From: an uncultured Methylocystaceae bacterium
GTDB taxonomy: Bacteria > Pseudomonadota > Alphaproteobacteria > Rhizobiales > Beijerinckiaceae
Assembly (NCBI GenBank): GCA_937870755.1
Contig: CALMZV010000130.1
Coordinates: 1 to 64,000 of the forward strand
DNA length: 64,000 nucleotides
Reading direction: 5' to 3'
The number at the start of each line of letters is the position of its first letter. Within the stretch, counting starts at the first letter, position 1. A program made the position numbers and the translations under genes. Positions 47,408 to 57,264 of this stretch are shown here, one piece after another. The notes below the pieces were generated by a model, which was not told the DNA's origin, made no database searches, and saw nothing but the letters and a program-made list of their open reading frames with translations.

Positions 47408-49720
47408 ATGCAGGCGATCACACAACGCGACGGCGCGCGCAACGACCAGGCGCAGGGACTGGAAGACCTCGTGCAGGTCGAGCAATTCGATTTCGCCGCG
47501 CGGCTGGCGCCGCTGACGGTCGTTCTCGCGCTGGTGGCGGTGCAGGTCGCTGTCGTCCTGTTCTGGGCGCCGAACGGGCGCGCCTATTTCCTGTGGCTCG
47601 ACGCCTATTGCGTGCTGATGGCCGGCGTGGCGCTCGTCTCGGCGGCGCGCTGGCGCAACGGCCAGAAGCCGGAGCGTCTGGAGCCGCGCACGCTGCGCAT
47701 CACGACGGTCGTCGCGCTTGGCGCGGGCCTCGCGCTCGCGTCCATTCCCATCGTCCTGTTCGGCGAGGCGACCGCGCAGGAACGCGCGCTCATCCTGGCG
47801 ATGTGCGCGGGGCTCATCGGCACCGGCATGAGCCTTGCGGTTCTGCCGCGGGTGGCGCTGGCGTTTTCCGGTCCGATCGTGGTCGCCACCGCCGTGGTGC
47901 TGGCGGCGACCGGCGACGTGTTCTACCTCGCCGTCGGCCTTCTGCTCATTCTCTACGCCGCCTTCCTGTGGTTTCTCGCCCAGCAGCTCAGCGCGCTCAT
48001 CCGCAACCGCGTGGTCGACCGGATCAACCTGGAACGCGAGCGCGGCCTGACCGGCATGCTGCTGAAGGAGTTCGAGGACAACGCCAACGACTGGCTGTGG
48101 GAGGCCGACCACGAACTGCGCCTGCTGCATCTGTCCGACCGGATCGCCGACGTGTCCGGCATCCCGCAGGAAGGGTGGAAAGGCGACCGGCTGACCTCGG
48201 TGCTCGAACGGGTCGTGGCGCCGGATTCCTGGCCGACGCTCGACCGGCTGCGCGAGCAGATCGAGGCGCGCCAAGCGTTCCGCGACCTGCAATTGCACGT
48301 CAACATCTATGGCCGCGACCGCTGGTGGCTGATCAGCGGCAAGCCGACCTATGTGGGGGCGAACCGGTTCTCGGGCTACCGCGGCGTGGGCGCGGACATC
48401 ACCGACAAGAAGCGCGCCGAGGATCGCATTTCGCATCTGGCGCTGCACGACGCGCTGACCGATCTGCCCAACCGCGTCTACTTTCAGAAAAAGCTCGACG
48501 CGGCGGTCGAATCCAACGCGCCGTTCGCGGTGCTGTGTCTCGATCTCGACGAATTCAAAGACATCAACGACGCATTCGGGCATGGCGTCGGCGACGATCT
48601 GCTGCGGCTGGCGGGGCGCCGCCTGCAGGCGCGGATGGGGCCGCAGGATTGCGTGGCGCGGCTTGCCGGCGACGAATTCACCATTCTCCTGCGTGGCGAG
48701 GAAGCGAACAACCGCGAGTCGCTGACGGCCTACGCCCTGTCGATCATCGCCGAACTCGGCGAACCCTACGCGCTCGAAGGCATGCAGGCGCATGTGGGCG
48801 TCAGCGTCGGCGTCGCGATGTCGCCCGAACACGGCGCGCAGGAACTCATGCGGCGCGCCGATCTCGCGCTCTACCAGAGCAAGCGCGAAGGCAAGAACGG
48901 CCTGGCGTTCTACCAGTCCGACATGGACAAGCAGATCGACGCCCGCCGGGCGCTCGCCGCCGACCTGCGCACGGCGATGGACAACCACGAGTTCCTGCTG
49001 CATTTCCAGCCGCTGGTGAACGCCGCGACCAAGGAAATCCAGGGTTTCGAGGCGCTGCTGCGCTGGCGCCATCCCACGCGCGGCTTCGTCTCGCCGGGCG
49101 AGTTCATCTCGCTGGCGGAAGAAACGGGCGTGATCGTGCCGCTCGGCGAATGGACGCTGCGCGAGGCCTGCCGGATCGCGGCGAGCTGGCCGCTGCCGCT
49201 GAAAATCGCGGTCAACCTGTCGCCGATCCAGTTCCGCTACGCCGATCTGCCGACGCTGGTTTCTTCCGCGCTCGAGGAAAGCGGGCTGGCGCCGCACAGG
49301 CTCGAACTGGAACTGACGGAATCGGCGTTCCTGGAAGCCACGCAGCTGACGCAGGCGACGCTGGAGAAACTGCGCGCGCTCGGCGTGCGCATGTCGCTCG
49401 ACGATTTCGGAACCGGTTATTCGTCGCTCTCCTATCTGCGGCGCATTCCGTTCGACAAGATCAAGATCGACCGCTGCTTCGTGCAGGATCTGCCCGGCGA
49501 CACGCGCGACCTTTCGATCGTGCGCGCGGTGGTCGACATCGCGACCGCGATGGGGATGGCGATCACGGCCGAGGGGGTGGAGACCGACGAGCAGAGCCGC
49601 TGCCTGCTGCAACATGGCTGCCATCAGTTGCAGGGCTACTTCTTCTCAAGGCCGGTGCCGGCCGAAGACGTGGTGGCGATGATGCGCGCGCGCGCCGAAC
49701 CGGCCGACGAGGCCGCCTGA
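47408..49720 (+). CDS. Membrane GGDEF-EAL protein with PAS domain
   Basis: The 770-residue protein has several membrane helices in the first 195 residues, a PAS-like sensor (about 225-335), a GGDEF domain with AGDEF at 420-424 in place of GGDEF, and an EAL domain from about residue 525 with FEALLRW (548-553), LDDFGTGYSSLSYL and KIDRCFV. EAL residues look intact, so phosphodiesterase activity on c-di-GMP is likely; AGDEF variants can still be active cyclases. It probably senses an unknown signal at the membrane. Confidence 0.92.
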   Translation: MQAITQRDGARNDQAQGLEDLVQVEQFDFAARLAPLTVVLALVAVQVAVVLFWAPNGRAYFLWLDAYCVLMAGVALVSAARWRNGQKPERLEPRTLRITTVVALGAGLALASIPIVLFGEATAQERALILAMCAGLIGTGMSLAVLPRVALAFSGPIVVATAVVLAATGDVFYLAVGLLLILYAAFLWFLAQQLSALIRNRVVDRINLERERGLTGMLLKEFEDNANDWLWEADHELRLLHLSDRIADVSGIPQEGWKGDRLTSVLERVVAPDSWPTLDRLREQIEARQAFRDLQLHVNIYGRDRWWLISGKPTYVGANRFSGYRGVGADITDKKRAEDRISHLALHDALTDLPNRVYFQKKLDAAVESNAPFAVLCLDLDEFKDINDAFGHGVGDDLLRLAGRRLQARMGPQDCVARLAGDEFTILLRGEEANNRESLTAYALSIIAELGEPYALEGMQAHVGVSVGVAMSPEHGAQELMRRADLALYQSKREGKNGLAFYQSDMDKQIDARRALAADLRTAMDNHEFLLHFQPLVNAATKEIQGFEALLRWRHPTRGFVSPGEFISLAEETGVIVPLGEWTLREACRIAASWPLPLKIAVNLSPIQFRYADLPTLVSSALEESGLAPHRLELELTESAFLEATQLTQATLEKLRALGVRMSLDDFGTGYSSLSYLRRIPFDKIKIDRCFVQDLPGDTRDLSIVRAVVDIATAMGMAITAEGVETDEQSRCLLQHGCHQLQGYFFSRPVPAEDVVAMMRARAEPADEAA

Positions 49721-49853
49721 CGGGATTTCGCGCGGCCTGTCGAAACATCTGTTCAGGCGTCGCGCCCCGCGTTCGGGCCATTTTCGTCCGAAAGGCGGAT
49801 GGTCTAGAGTGTCGGCAGGAATTCCTGGCCCCACATTCGTCCCCGAGCGCCAA

Positions 49854-50681
49854 ATGGAACTGACGATCCACGCCCACGGCGCAGCCATCCCCGCGCGCGG
49901 ATTCGGCACGTGGCGCCTGACGGGCGAAGCCTGCGTGGCCGCCGTCGCGGCGGCGCTCGACTGCGGCTACCGGCACATCGACACCGCGCGCGTGTACGAC
50001 AACGAGCGCGAGGTGGGCGCGGCGCTGGCGGCCAGCGGTCTCGCGCGCGACGCCGTGTTCGTGACCACGAAAGTCTGGTTCGAGGACCTTGCCGCCGGCG
50101 CGCTCGAACGTTCGGCGGAAGGCAGCCTGAAACGGCTCGGGCTGTCGGCGGTCGATCTGCTGCTCGTGCACTGGCCGAACCCCGCCATTGCGCTGAAGGA
50201 GACGATCGGCGCGCTGTGCCGGACGCGCGAAAGCGGTCTGGCGCGCCACATCGGCGTCTCCAACTTCCCGGTCCCGCTGCTGGAGGAGGCCGTCGCGCAT
50301 GCGCGCGCGCCGCTCGTGTGCAACCAGTGCGAATACCATCCCTGGCTGGACCAGAGCGCGGTCATCGCCGCCTGCGCGCGCCACGGCATGGCGTTCACCG
50401 CCTATTCGCCGCTCGGCAAGGGCGACCTCGTGCAGGCCGCGCCCATCCGCGCCATCGCCGAACGCATCGGCCGCACGCCGGCGCAGGTCGTGCTGCGCTG
50501 GCACCTGCAGCAGGGCGTCGTCGCCATTCCCCGTTCGGGAACCAGAGCGCATATCGCGGAAAATTTCCGCATCGACGATTTCGCGCTGTCGGACGCCGAC
50601 ATGGCGGCCATTTTCGCCCTGCGGCGGCCCGACGGTCGGCTGGTCGATCCGGGCTGGGCGCCGCGATGGGACCGCTCATGA
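49854..50681 (+). CDS. Aldo/keto reductase
   Basis: ATG 49854 gives 275 residues. The catalytic tetrad is visible: Asp and Tyr in HIDTARVYDNER, Lys in FVTTKVW and His in LLLVHWPNP. The C-terminal NADPH-binding part is VAIPRSGTRAHIAENF. It reduces aldehydes or diketo acids, like DkgA/DkgB. The upstream GTG at 49809 has no clear ribosome-binding site. It ends 22 bp before the DUF218 gene. Confidence 0.9.
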   Translation: MELTIHAHGAAIPARGFGTWRLTGEACVAAVAAALDCGYRHIDTARVYDNEREVGAALAASGLARDAVFVTTKVWFEDLAAGALERSAEGSLKRLGLSAVDLLLVHWPNPAIALKETIGALCRTRESGLARHIGVSNFPVPLLEEAVAHARAPLVCNQCEYHPWLDQSAVIAACARHGMAFTAYSPLGKGDLVQAAPIRAIAERIGRTPAQVVLRWHLQQGVVAIPRSGTRAHIAENFRIDDFALSDADMAAIFALRRPDGRLVDPGWAPRWDRS

Positions 50682-50703
50682 CCTTTGCTCGCGTGCGCTG
50701 ACC

Positions 50704-51495
50704 ATGTTCTTCGTTCTCGCAAAGACGCTCGGCTTTCTCGTGCATCTGCCGCATCTGCTGCTGGAGGGCGCGCTCGTGGGCGTGGCCCTGATGTGGACGC
50801 GCTGGCGCCGGGCGGGGCGGGCGCTGGCCGCGTTGAGCGTGGCGGCGCTCGCGATCGTCGGGTTCACGCCGTTCAGCGCGCTGCTCGTGCGCCCGCTGGA
50901 GGACCGCTTTCCGCGCCCGGACCTCGCGACGGCGCCGACCGGGATCATCGTGCTCGGCGGCGCCGTGGACGAGGGCGTCACGCGGCGGCGCGGCCTGCCG
51001 GCGCTCAACGAGGCGGCCGAGCGCATGACGGAAGCGGTGGCGCTGGCGCGACGCTTTCCGCAGGCGCGCATAGCGTTCACCGGCGGCAGCGGCCGGCTTT
51101 CGGCGCTGGAGACCACGGAGGCGGACGTCGCGCGCGCGTTCTTTCTGGCGCAGGGGCTGCCCGAAGAGCGCCTGACGTTCGAGAACCGGTCGCGCGACAC
51201 ATGGGAGAACGCGGTCTTCACCCGCGACTTGCTGCGCCCGAAGCCCGGCGAGACCTGGGTGCTCGTCACCTCCGCCATGCATATGCCGCGCTCGGTCGGC
51301 ATCTTCCGGAAAGTCGGCTTTCCGGTCGTCGCCTATCCGGTCGACTATCGCACCGGCGGGGGGCCGGGCGATTTCTTCGGCCTCAGGCGGATGGGCGCGA
51401 CGATCAACGACGCCGACCAGGCGAGCCACGAATATCTGGGCCTCCTGGCCTACTGGATCGCCGGCAAGTCGGACGCGCTGTTTCCGGGGCCGTGA
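50704..51495 (+). CDS. YdcF/ElyC-family (DUF218) membrane protein
   Basis: ATG 50704 gives 263 residues with two N-terminal membrane segments (about 5-25 and 38-58) and a DUF218 domain containing GIIVLGGAVDEGVTR, TGGSGRL and VTSAMHMPRSVGIFRKVGF. Relatives such as ElyC act in envelope biogenesis or lipid-carrier metabolism; the role here is unproven. Its stop directly abuts the end of the convergent DUF3253 gene. Confidence 0.87.
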   Translation: MFFVLAKTLGFLVHLPHLLLEGALVGVALMWTRWRRAGRALAALSVAALAIVGFTPFSALLVRPLEDRFPRPDLATAPTGIIVLGGAVDEGVTRRRGLPALNEAAERMTEAVALARRFPQARIAFTGGSGRLSALETTEADVARAFFLAQGLPEERLTFENRSRDTWENAVFTRDLLRPKPGETWVLVTSAMHMPRSVGIFRKVGFPVVAYPVDYRTGGGPGDFFGLRRMGATINDADQASHEYLGLLAYWIAGKSDALFPGP

Positions 51496-51768
51496 TCAGT
51501 CGTGACGCGGCAGGCCGAGCCGGTAGACGCCGCGGAAATCCTCCGGGTCGGCCGGTTTGCCCTTGCGATAGATGACCAGCCGGCCATGGCGGGCGAGGCC
51601 GACGGCGGCTGTGCGCACGTGCTGGAGCCATGCGCGCCAGGCGAGCGGGTCCTCCTCCCCCCGCGCCAGGGCGAAGGCCTTGGCCGCATCCGTCGGGCAG
51701 ATGGTCTTTTCGGCGCCGCGCGCGGCGCAGAGGGCGAGAATCGTGTCTTCCAGCGTCGCTTTGGCCAT
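51496..51768 (-). CDS. DUF3253 small protein
   Basis: The 90-residue protein (MAKATLEDTILALCAARGAE) has the winged-helix-like pattern ICPTDAAKAFA and VRTAAVGLARHGRLVIYRKG of DUF3253, a family of unknown function. It may bind nucleic acid; this is inference from the helix-turn-wing look. It is divergent from the rhodanese gene, with about 88 bp between, and abuts the DUF218 gene. Confidence 0.8.
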   Translation of the reverse strand: MAKATLEDTILALCAARGAEKTICPTDAAKAFALARGEEDPLAWRAWLQHVRTAAVGLARHGRLVIYRKGKPADPEDFRGVYRLGLPRHD

Positions 51769-51856
51769 GCGGCTCCTTCGGACGGCGCGAGCGCGGCGTC
51801 AAGCGGCGGCTTGCGTCGGCGCCCCGGACCGGCGAATCTGACGCATGGAGGAGCCC

Positions 51857-52282
51857 ATGAAACAGAACATCACCATCGGCGTGCGCCAGCTCTGCGATGA
51901 GGCCAACAGCCGCATCGAGACGCTGAAGATCGAGGACGCCATCAAACTGCACGGCCGCGACGACGTGGTGCTGGTCGATATCCGCGATCCGCGCGAACTG
52001 GAGCGCGAAGGCGCGGTCCCCGGCGCATTTCATTGCACGCGCGGCATGCTCGAATTCTGGATCGATCCGACGAGCGTCTATCACAAGCCGGTGTTCGCCG
52101 AGAGCAAGAAGTTCGTGTTCTTCTGCGCCGGCGGTCTGCGCTCGGCGCTCGCCGCCGACACCGCGCGCCGCATGGGGCTGAAACCCGTCGCCCATATCGA
52201 GGGGGGCTTCGGCGCGTGGAAGAAACACGGCGGGCCGACCCACGCCTGGGCGCCGAAATCCCACAAACGCGGTCACGACTGA
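51857..52282 (+). CDS. Rhodanese-domain protein
   Basis: ATG 51857 (GGAGGAG upstream) gives 141 residues, a single rhodanese domain with the catalytic C90 in FVFFCAGGLRSA and DIRDPRELEREG earlier. It transfers sulfane sulfur or senses redox or oxyanions. There is no signal peptide, so it is cytoplasmic. The in-frame ATG at 51845 overlaps the ribosome-binding site and is less likely. Confidence 0.9.
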   Translation: MKQNITIGVRQLCDEANSRIETLKIEDAIKLHGRDDVVLVDIRDPRELEREGAVPGAFHCTRGMLEFWIDPTSVYHKPVFAESKKFVFFCAGGLRSALAADTARRMGLKPVAHIEGGFGAWKKHGGPTHAWAPKSHKRGHD

Positions 52283-52365
52283 CGCCCTGTCGCCCGAGCG
52301 ATTGACCGGTCCGTGCGCCTCGCGTATGGCCGCAATCGCCATCCGCGCCGTTCGGGAGCACAGCG

Positions 52366-53019
52366 ATGGGTCTGAAACTCGTCATCGCCAACAAGGCCTA
52401 TTCGTCGTGGTCGATGCGGCCGTGGATTCTCATGACCGCGTTCGGCGTCGCGTTCGAGGAAATCGTCGTGCCGCTCGCGCGCGAGGAAACGCGCGACGAC
52501 ATCCTGCGCTATTCGCCGACCGGCAAGGTTCCCGCGCTGATCGACGGCGACACGACGATCTGGGATTCGCTGGCGATCTGCGAATATGTCGCGGACTCTT
52601 TTCCGCAGCACGCGGTCTGGCCACGCGACAAACGCGCGCGCGCCGTGGCGCGTTCGGCGGCGGCGGAAATGCATTCCTCCTTTCAGGCGCTGCGCGTGCA
52701 ATGCCCGATGAATTTTCGCCGCGTGCGCAAGCCGGTGGACTTCACGCCCGACACGCGCGCCGACATTGCGCGGATCGAAGAGATATGGGCGCACGCGCGC
52801 GCAACGTTTGGCGCGGGCGGGCCGTTTCTGTTCGGCGCCTTCAGCGCGGCGGATGCGATGTATGCGCCGGTCGTCAACCGGCTCGACGTCTACGATGCGC
52901 CGGTCGCGGCGCAAACACGCGCCTACATGCGCACGATGCAGGAAACGCAGGCGTGGAAAAGCTGGCAGGCGGGCGCGAACGCCGAGCCGTGGCGCATCGA
53001 CAAATACGAGAATGTTTGA
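52366..53019 (+). CDS. Glutathione S-transferase family protein
   Basis: The 217-residue protein has an N-terminal thioredoxin fold (KLVIANKAYSSWSMRPWILM, Ser as likely activating residue; GKVPALIDGDTTIWDSLAIC for glutathione binding) and a helical C-terminal domain (about 90-215). It lies 15 bp upstream of mccB but its substrate is unknown. Confidence 0.88.
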   Translation: MGLKLVIANKAYSSWSMRPWILMTAFGVAFEEIVVPLAREETRDDILRYSPTGKVPALIDGDTTIWDSLAICEYVADSFPQHAVWPRDKRARAVARSAAAEMHSSFQALRVQCPMNFRRVRKPVDFTPDTRADIARIEEIWAHARATFGAGGPFLFGAFSAADAMYAPVVNRLDVYDAPVAAQTRAYMRTMQETQAWKSWQAGANAEPWRIDKYENV

Positions 53020-53034
53020 GGGCAGGGGAACAGA

Positions 53035-54642
53035 ATGGCGATCTTGACCACCGCGATCGACACGCCGTCGCCCGACCATGAGGCGAACCGCGCGGCCTGG
53101 GCGGAACTGACCGCGACGCTGCAGGAACGGCGCGCGACGGCCGCGCTCGGCGGCAACGAGAAGACGCGCGAGCGCCATGTCAAACGCGGCAAGCTGCTGC
53201 CGCGCGATCGCGTCTACGGGTTGATCGATCCGGGCTCGCCGTTTCTCGAACTGTCGTCGCTGGCTGCTTACGGCATGTACGGCGACGACATTCACGGCGC
53301 CGGCGTCATCACCGGCATCGGCCGCGTGGAGGGGCGCGAGGCGATGATCGTGGCCAACGACTCCACGATCAAGGGCGGCACCTACTATCCGATGACGGTG
53401 AAGAAACATCTGCGCGCGCAGGAGATCGCGCGCGAGAACCGATTGCCGTGCCTTTACCTGGTGGATTCCGGCGGCGCGAACCTGCCGCACCAGACGGATG
53501 TGTTTCCCGATCGCGATCATTTCGGCCGTATCTTTTACAATCAGGCGAACCTGTCGGCCGAAGGCGTTCCGCAGATCGCGGTGGTGATGGGTTCGTGCAC
53601 GGCGGGCGGCGCCTACGTGCCGGCGATGTCGGACGACACCATCATCGTGAAGAACCAGGGCACGATCTTTCTCGGCGGGCCGCCGCTGGTGAAGGCGGCG
53701 ACCGGCGAGATCGTGACCGCCGAACAGCTCGGCGGCGCGGACGTGCATACGCGAATTTCCGGCGTCGCCGATTATTTCGCCGCCGACGACAATCACGCGC
53801 TGGCGCTTGCGCGGCGCATCGTCTCCAATCTCAACCAGCGCAAGAATCCCGAGATCGCGCTCGTCGAGCCGCGCGCGCCCAAATATGCGGTCGAGGATCT
53901 CGACGCGCTGGTGCCCAGCGACCTGAAGAAGCAATACGACGTGCGCGAGGTGATCGCGCGGATCGTCGACGGATCGGATTTCGACGAGTTCAAGGCGCGG
54001 TTCGGCGAAACGCTGGTGACGGGCTTCGCGCATATCCACGGCATTCCCGTCGGCATCATCGCCAACAACGGCATCCTGTTTTCCGAAAGCGCGCAGAAAG
54101 GCGCGCATTTCATCGAACTGTGCTGCCAGCGGCGCATTCCGCTGCTCTTCCTGCAGAACATCTCGGGCTTCATGGTGGGGCGCGAATACGAATGGGGCGG
54201 CATCGCCAGGAACGGCGCCAAGCTCGTCACGGCGGTGGCCTGCGCGCGCGTGCCGAAGATCACGGTGCTGATCGGCGGCTCGTTCGGCGCCGGCAACTAC
54301 GGTATGTGCGGGCGCGCCTACCAGCCGCGCTTCCTGTTCGCGTGGCCCAATTCGCGCATCAGCGTGATGGGCGGCGAACAGGCGGCGAGCGTGCTGGCGA
54401 CGGTGCGGCGCGAGAACATCGAGGCGGCGGGCAAGACGTGGAGCGTCGAGGACGAGGAAACGTTCAAGGCGCCGATCCGCGCGCAATACGAAGACGAAGG
54501 CTCGCCCTATTTCGCCACCGCGCGCATCTGGGACGATGGCGTCATTCTGCCGTCGGAAACGCGGCGCGTGCTCGCGCTCGCCTTCTCCGCCACGCTCAAC
54601 GCGCCGATCCCGGAAACGAAGTTCGGCGTGTTCCGGATGTAA
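53035..54642 (+). CDS. mccB: 3-methylcrotonyl-CoA carboxylase beta subunit
   Basis: The 535-residue carboxyltransferase has [20 protein letters not shown] in the N-half and [20 protein letters not shown] in the C-half. The latter, instead of FGGAYDVM, distinguishes it from PccB. It transfers CO2 from biotin to 3-methylcrotonyl-CoA in leucine breakdown. It ends 32 bp before mccA. Confidence 0.94.
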   Translation: MAILTTAIDTPSPDHEANRAAWAELTATLQERRATAALGGNEKTRERHVKRGKLLPRDRVYGLIDPGSPFLELSSLAAYGMYGDDIHGAGVITGIGRVEGREAMIVANDSTIKGGTYYPMTVKKHLRAQEIARENRLPCLYLVDSGGANLPHQTDVFPDRDHFGRIFYNQANLSAEGVPQIAVVMGSCTAGGAYVPAMSDDTIIVKNQGTIFLGGPPLVKAATGEIVTAEQLGGADVHTRISGVADYFAADDNHALALARRIVSNLNQRKNPEIALVEPRAPKYAVEDLDALVPSDLKKQYDVREVIARIVDGSDFDEFKARFGETLVTGFAHIHGIPVGIIANNGILFSESAQKGAHFIELCCQRRIPLLFLQNISGFMVGREYEWGGIARNGAKLVTAVACARVPKITVLIGGSFGAGNYGMCGRAYQPRFLFAWPNSRISVMGGEQAASVLATVRRENIEAAGKTWSVEDEETFKAPIRAQYEDEGSPYFATARIWDDGVILPSETRRVLALAFSATLNAPIPETKFGVFRM

Positions 54643-54674
54643 CGCGGGCGACGCCCTGAAATCGAGTGCACAAC

Positions 54675-56651
54675 ATGCTGCCTTCCGTTCTCATCGCCAA
54701 TCGCGGCGAAATCGCCGTCCGCATCATCCGCACCGCGCGCCGCATGGGCCTGCGCACGATCGCTGTTTACTCCGATGCCGACGCGCAGGCGCCGCACGTG
54801 CGCATGGCGGACGCGGCCGTCCACATCGGCCCTTCGCCCGCGCTGCAATCCTATCTGGTGCAGGCGCGCATCATCGAGGCGGCGCAGCGCACGGGCGCGG
54901 CCGCGATCCATCCCGGCTACGGCTTTCTGTCGGAGAACGCGGACTTTGCGGACGCGTGCGCGGCGGCGGGCATCGTGTTCGTCGGTCCGCCGGCCTCCGC
55001 CATCCGCGCGATGGGATTGAAAGACGCAGCGAAGGCGCTGATGCAGAAGGCCGGCGTGCCGGTCACGCCCGGCTATCTCGGCGACAATCAGGAGGCCGCT
55101 TTTCTGGCGGAGCGCGCGGGCGAGATCGGCTATCCGGCGCTCATCAAGGCGGTGGCCGGCGGCGGCGGCAAGGGCATGCGCAAGGTGGACCGCGCGGAGG
55201 ATTTCGCGGACGCGCTCGCCTCCTGCAAGCGCGAGGCGGCCTCGTCCTTCGGCAACGACCGCGTGCTGATCGAGAAATACATTTCCGCTCCGCGCCACGT
55301 GGAAGTGCAGGTGTTCGCCGACAATCACGGCAACGCCGTTCATCTGTTCGAGCGCGACTGCTCCCTCCAGCGCCGGCACCAGAAGGTGATCGAGGAGGCG
55401 CCCGCGCCTGGCATGACGGCGCAGGTCCGCGCGCTGATGGGCAAGGCGGCGGTGGAGGCGGCGAAAGCCGTCGGCTATTCCGGCGCGGGCACGGTGGAGT
55501 TCATCGTTGACGGCGCGCGCGGGCTGCGCGAGGACGGGTTCTGGTTCATGGAAATGAACACGCGATTGCAGGTCGAGCATCCGGTGACGGAAGCGATCAC
55601 CGGGCTCGATCTCGTCGAATGGCAATTGCGCGTGGCGAGCGGCGAGAGGCTGCCGCTTTCGCAGGACGAGATCGCGCTCGACGGCCATGCGGTCGAGGCG
55701 CGGCTATACGCGGAAGATCCCGAAAACGGTTTCCTGCCGTCGACCGGCAGGCTGCATGCGCTGCATCTGCCGAAGGGCGAGGGGGTGCGCGTCGATTCCG
55801 GCGTGGAGGAGGGCGGCGCCGTGTCGCCGTTCTACGATCCGATGATCGCCAAGATCATCGCGCACGGGGCGACGCGCGCCCAGGCGCTCGACCGGCTGGC
55901 GCGCGCGCTGGGCGACACGCGCGTGGCTGGACCGCGCACCAACACCGCGTTTCTGAAAGCGTTGTGCGAGGCGCCGGGCTTTCGCGCGGAGAAATTCGAT
56001 ACGGGCTTCATCGACCGCAATCTCGAAACGCTCGGCGCCGTGCGGCAGGAAATGGACACGGTCGCCGCCGCGCGCGCGGTGGAGGCGCTGCTGATCGACG
56101 GCGAAACGCATCGGCGGGCGCGGCTGATCGGCAGCGACGCCAATGCCCAGTCGCCGTGGGCCACGCTCGACGGGTTCGCGCTCGCCGGACCGCATCCGAT
56201 GAAACTGCGCGCGACGATCGACGGCGAGCCGCAGCGCTTCGAGGCGATCTACGACGGCGCGCGGGCCGGCCAGCCGATCGTGTCGCACAACGGCGCGCGC
56301 GTGCCGGAGACGGACGACGTGTTCGTCGTCGCCGCCGAGGGCGCGGCGTTCGCGCTGCGCGGCGGGCGGCAGACCGAGGCGCGGCTGGTCGATCCGCTCG
56401 ATGTCGACGTGGAGGGCGCCGGCGACGGCGACAGCGTCGTGAAGGCGCCGATGCACGGCAAGCTGATCGCGCTGCTGGTGAAGGCGGGCGACATGGTCGA
56501 GAAGGGCCAGAAGCTCGCGGTGGTCGAAGCGATGAAGATGGAGCACGCGCTGGTCGCGCCACGCGCGGGCAAGGTGGTGGAGGCGGCCGGACAGGTTGGC
56601 GCGCAGGTGGCGCAGGGCGCCAGGATCGTCGTCATCCACGAGGAGGGGTAG
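54675..56651 (+). CDS. mccA: 3-methylcrotonyl-CoA carboxylase alpha subunit
   Basis: ATG 54675 gives 658 residues: biotin carboxylase (about 1-450) with PSVLIANRGEIAVRIIRTAR, KAVAGGGGKGMR and EMNTRLQVEHPVTEAITGLD, then a linker and a biotinyl domain with EAMKMEH near the C-terminus. It works with MccB. GTG 54666 is a possible earlier start. The pair sits 7 kb downstream of ivd, the preceding step. Confidence 0.94.
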   Translation: MLPSVLIANRGEIAVRIIRTARRMGLRTIAVYSDADAQAPHVRMADAAVHIGPSPALQSYLVQARIIEAAQRTGAAAIHPGYGFLSENADFADACAAAGIVFVGPPASAIRAMGLKDAAKALMQKAGVPVTPGYLGDNQEAAFLAERAGEIGYPALIKAVAGGGGKGMRKVDRAEDFADALASCKREAASSFGNDRVLIEKYISAPRHVEVQVFADNHGNAVHLFERDCSLQRRHQKVIEEAPAPGMTAQVRALMGKAAVEAAKAVGYSGAGTVEFIVDGARGLREDGFWFMEMNTRLQVEHPVTEAITGLDLVEWQLRVASGERLPLSQDEIALDGHAVEARLYAEDPENGFLPSTGRLHALHLPKGEGVRVDSGVEEGGAVSPFYDPMIAKIIAHGATRAQALDRLARALGDTRVAGPRTNTAFLKALCEAPGFRAEKFDTGFIDRNLETLGAVRQEMDTVAAARAVEALLIDGETHRRARLIGSDANAQSPWATLDGFALAGPHPMKLRATIDGEPQRFEAIYDGARAGQPIVSHNGARVPETDDVFVVAAEGAAFALRGGRQTEARLVDPLDVDVEGAGDGDSVVKAPMHGKLIALLVKAGDMVEKGQKLAVVEAMKMEHALVAPRAGKVVEAAGQVGAQVAQGARIVVIHEEG

Positions 56652-56731
56652 GCTTATCGCTCGCAGGCCTTGAGCACGCCTTCGGCGGCGGTCGACGCGC
56701 GCGCGGGCAGGCGCGATGCTATAAGGGGCGC

Positions 56732-57169
56732 ATGGCGCTGCATCTCGTCAAATTGTGCGTCGGCGCCGGGTCGATCGCCGATCTGGAAGGCTGGATCGCC
56801 GGGCGGCGCAAGGCGGCCGCGCGCGCCGGCAAGGCGTTCGAGCAGGTCCATACCACCCGGATGGTTCCCAAACGCGCGGCGGAGCTGCTCGACGGCGGCT
56901 CGCTCTACTGGGTGATCAAGGGGCAGGTTTCGGCGCGGCAGAAGCTTCTCGACATTCGCCCGTTCACCGATGCGGACGGGATCGGGCGCTGCGACCTGGT
57001 GCTGGCCCCGGATGTCGTTCCGGTGCTGCCGCAGCCGCGCAAGGCTTTTCAGGGCTGGCGCTATTTCGATGCGAAAGACGCTCCGCCCGACATCGGCGGG
57101 CGTGGCGCGGGCATCGCGGACATGCCGGAGGACCTTCGGCGCGAGCTGGCCTCGCTCGGGCTGCTGTAG
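56732..57169 (+). CDS. DUF1489 family protein
   Basis: ATG 56732 gives 145 residues. Motifs MALHLVKLCVGAGSIADLEG, LYWVIKGQVSARQKLLDIRP and the ending EDLRRELASLGLL match DUF1489, a family mostly of alphaproteobacteria with unknown function. There is no signal or membrane segment. It lies 95 bp before the vWA gene. Confidence 0.85.
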   Translation: MALHLVKLCVGAGSIADLEGWIAGRRKAAARAGKAFEQVHTTRMVPKRAAELLDGGSLYWVIKGQVSARQKLLDIRPFTDADGIGRCDLVLAPDVVPVLPQPRKAFQGWRYFDAKDAPPDIGGRGAGIADMPEDLRRELASLGLL

Positions 57170-57264
57170 CGACCGAACGTCCACGGCCTTGCGCGCGCCC
57201 CGGCGCGTCACGATCTAACGCTGGCTTTCGAAAGAAGCCGCCGACAGGCTGCCAAGAGGTTGCG

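Noticed and set aside
47318-49624. Long minus-strand open frame opposite the GGDEF-EAL gene
   Set aside because: It mirrors the codon bias of the real gene and reads as His/Arg/Asp-rich sequence without motifs.
52273-54486. Long minus-strand open frame opposite the GST gene and mccB
   Set aside because: Same reason: composition is a shadow of the coding strand, with no domain or ribosome-binding site.
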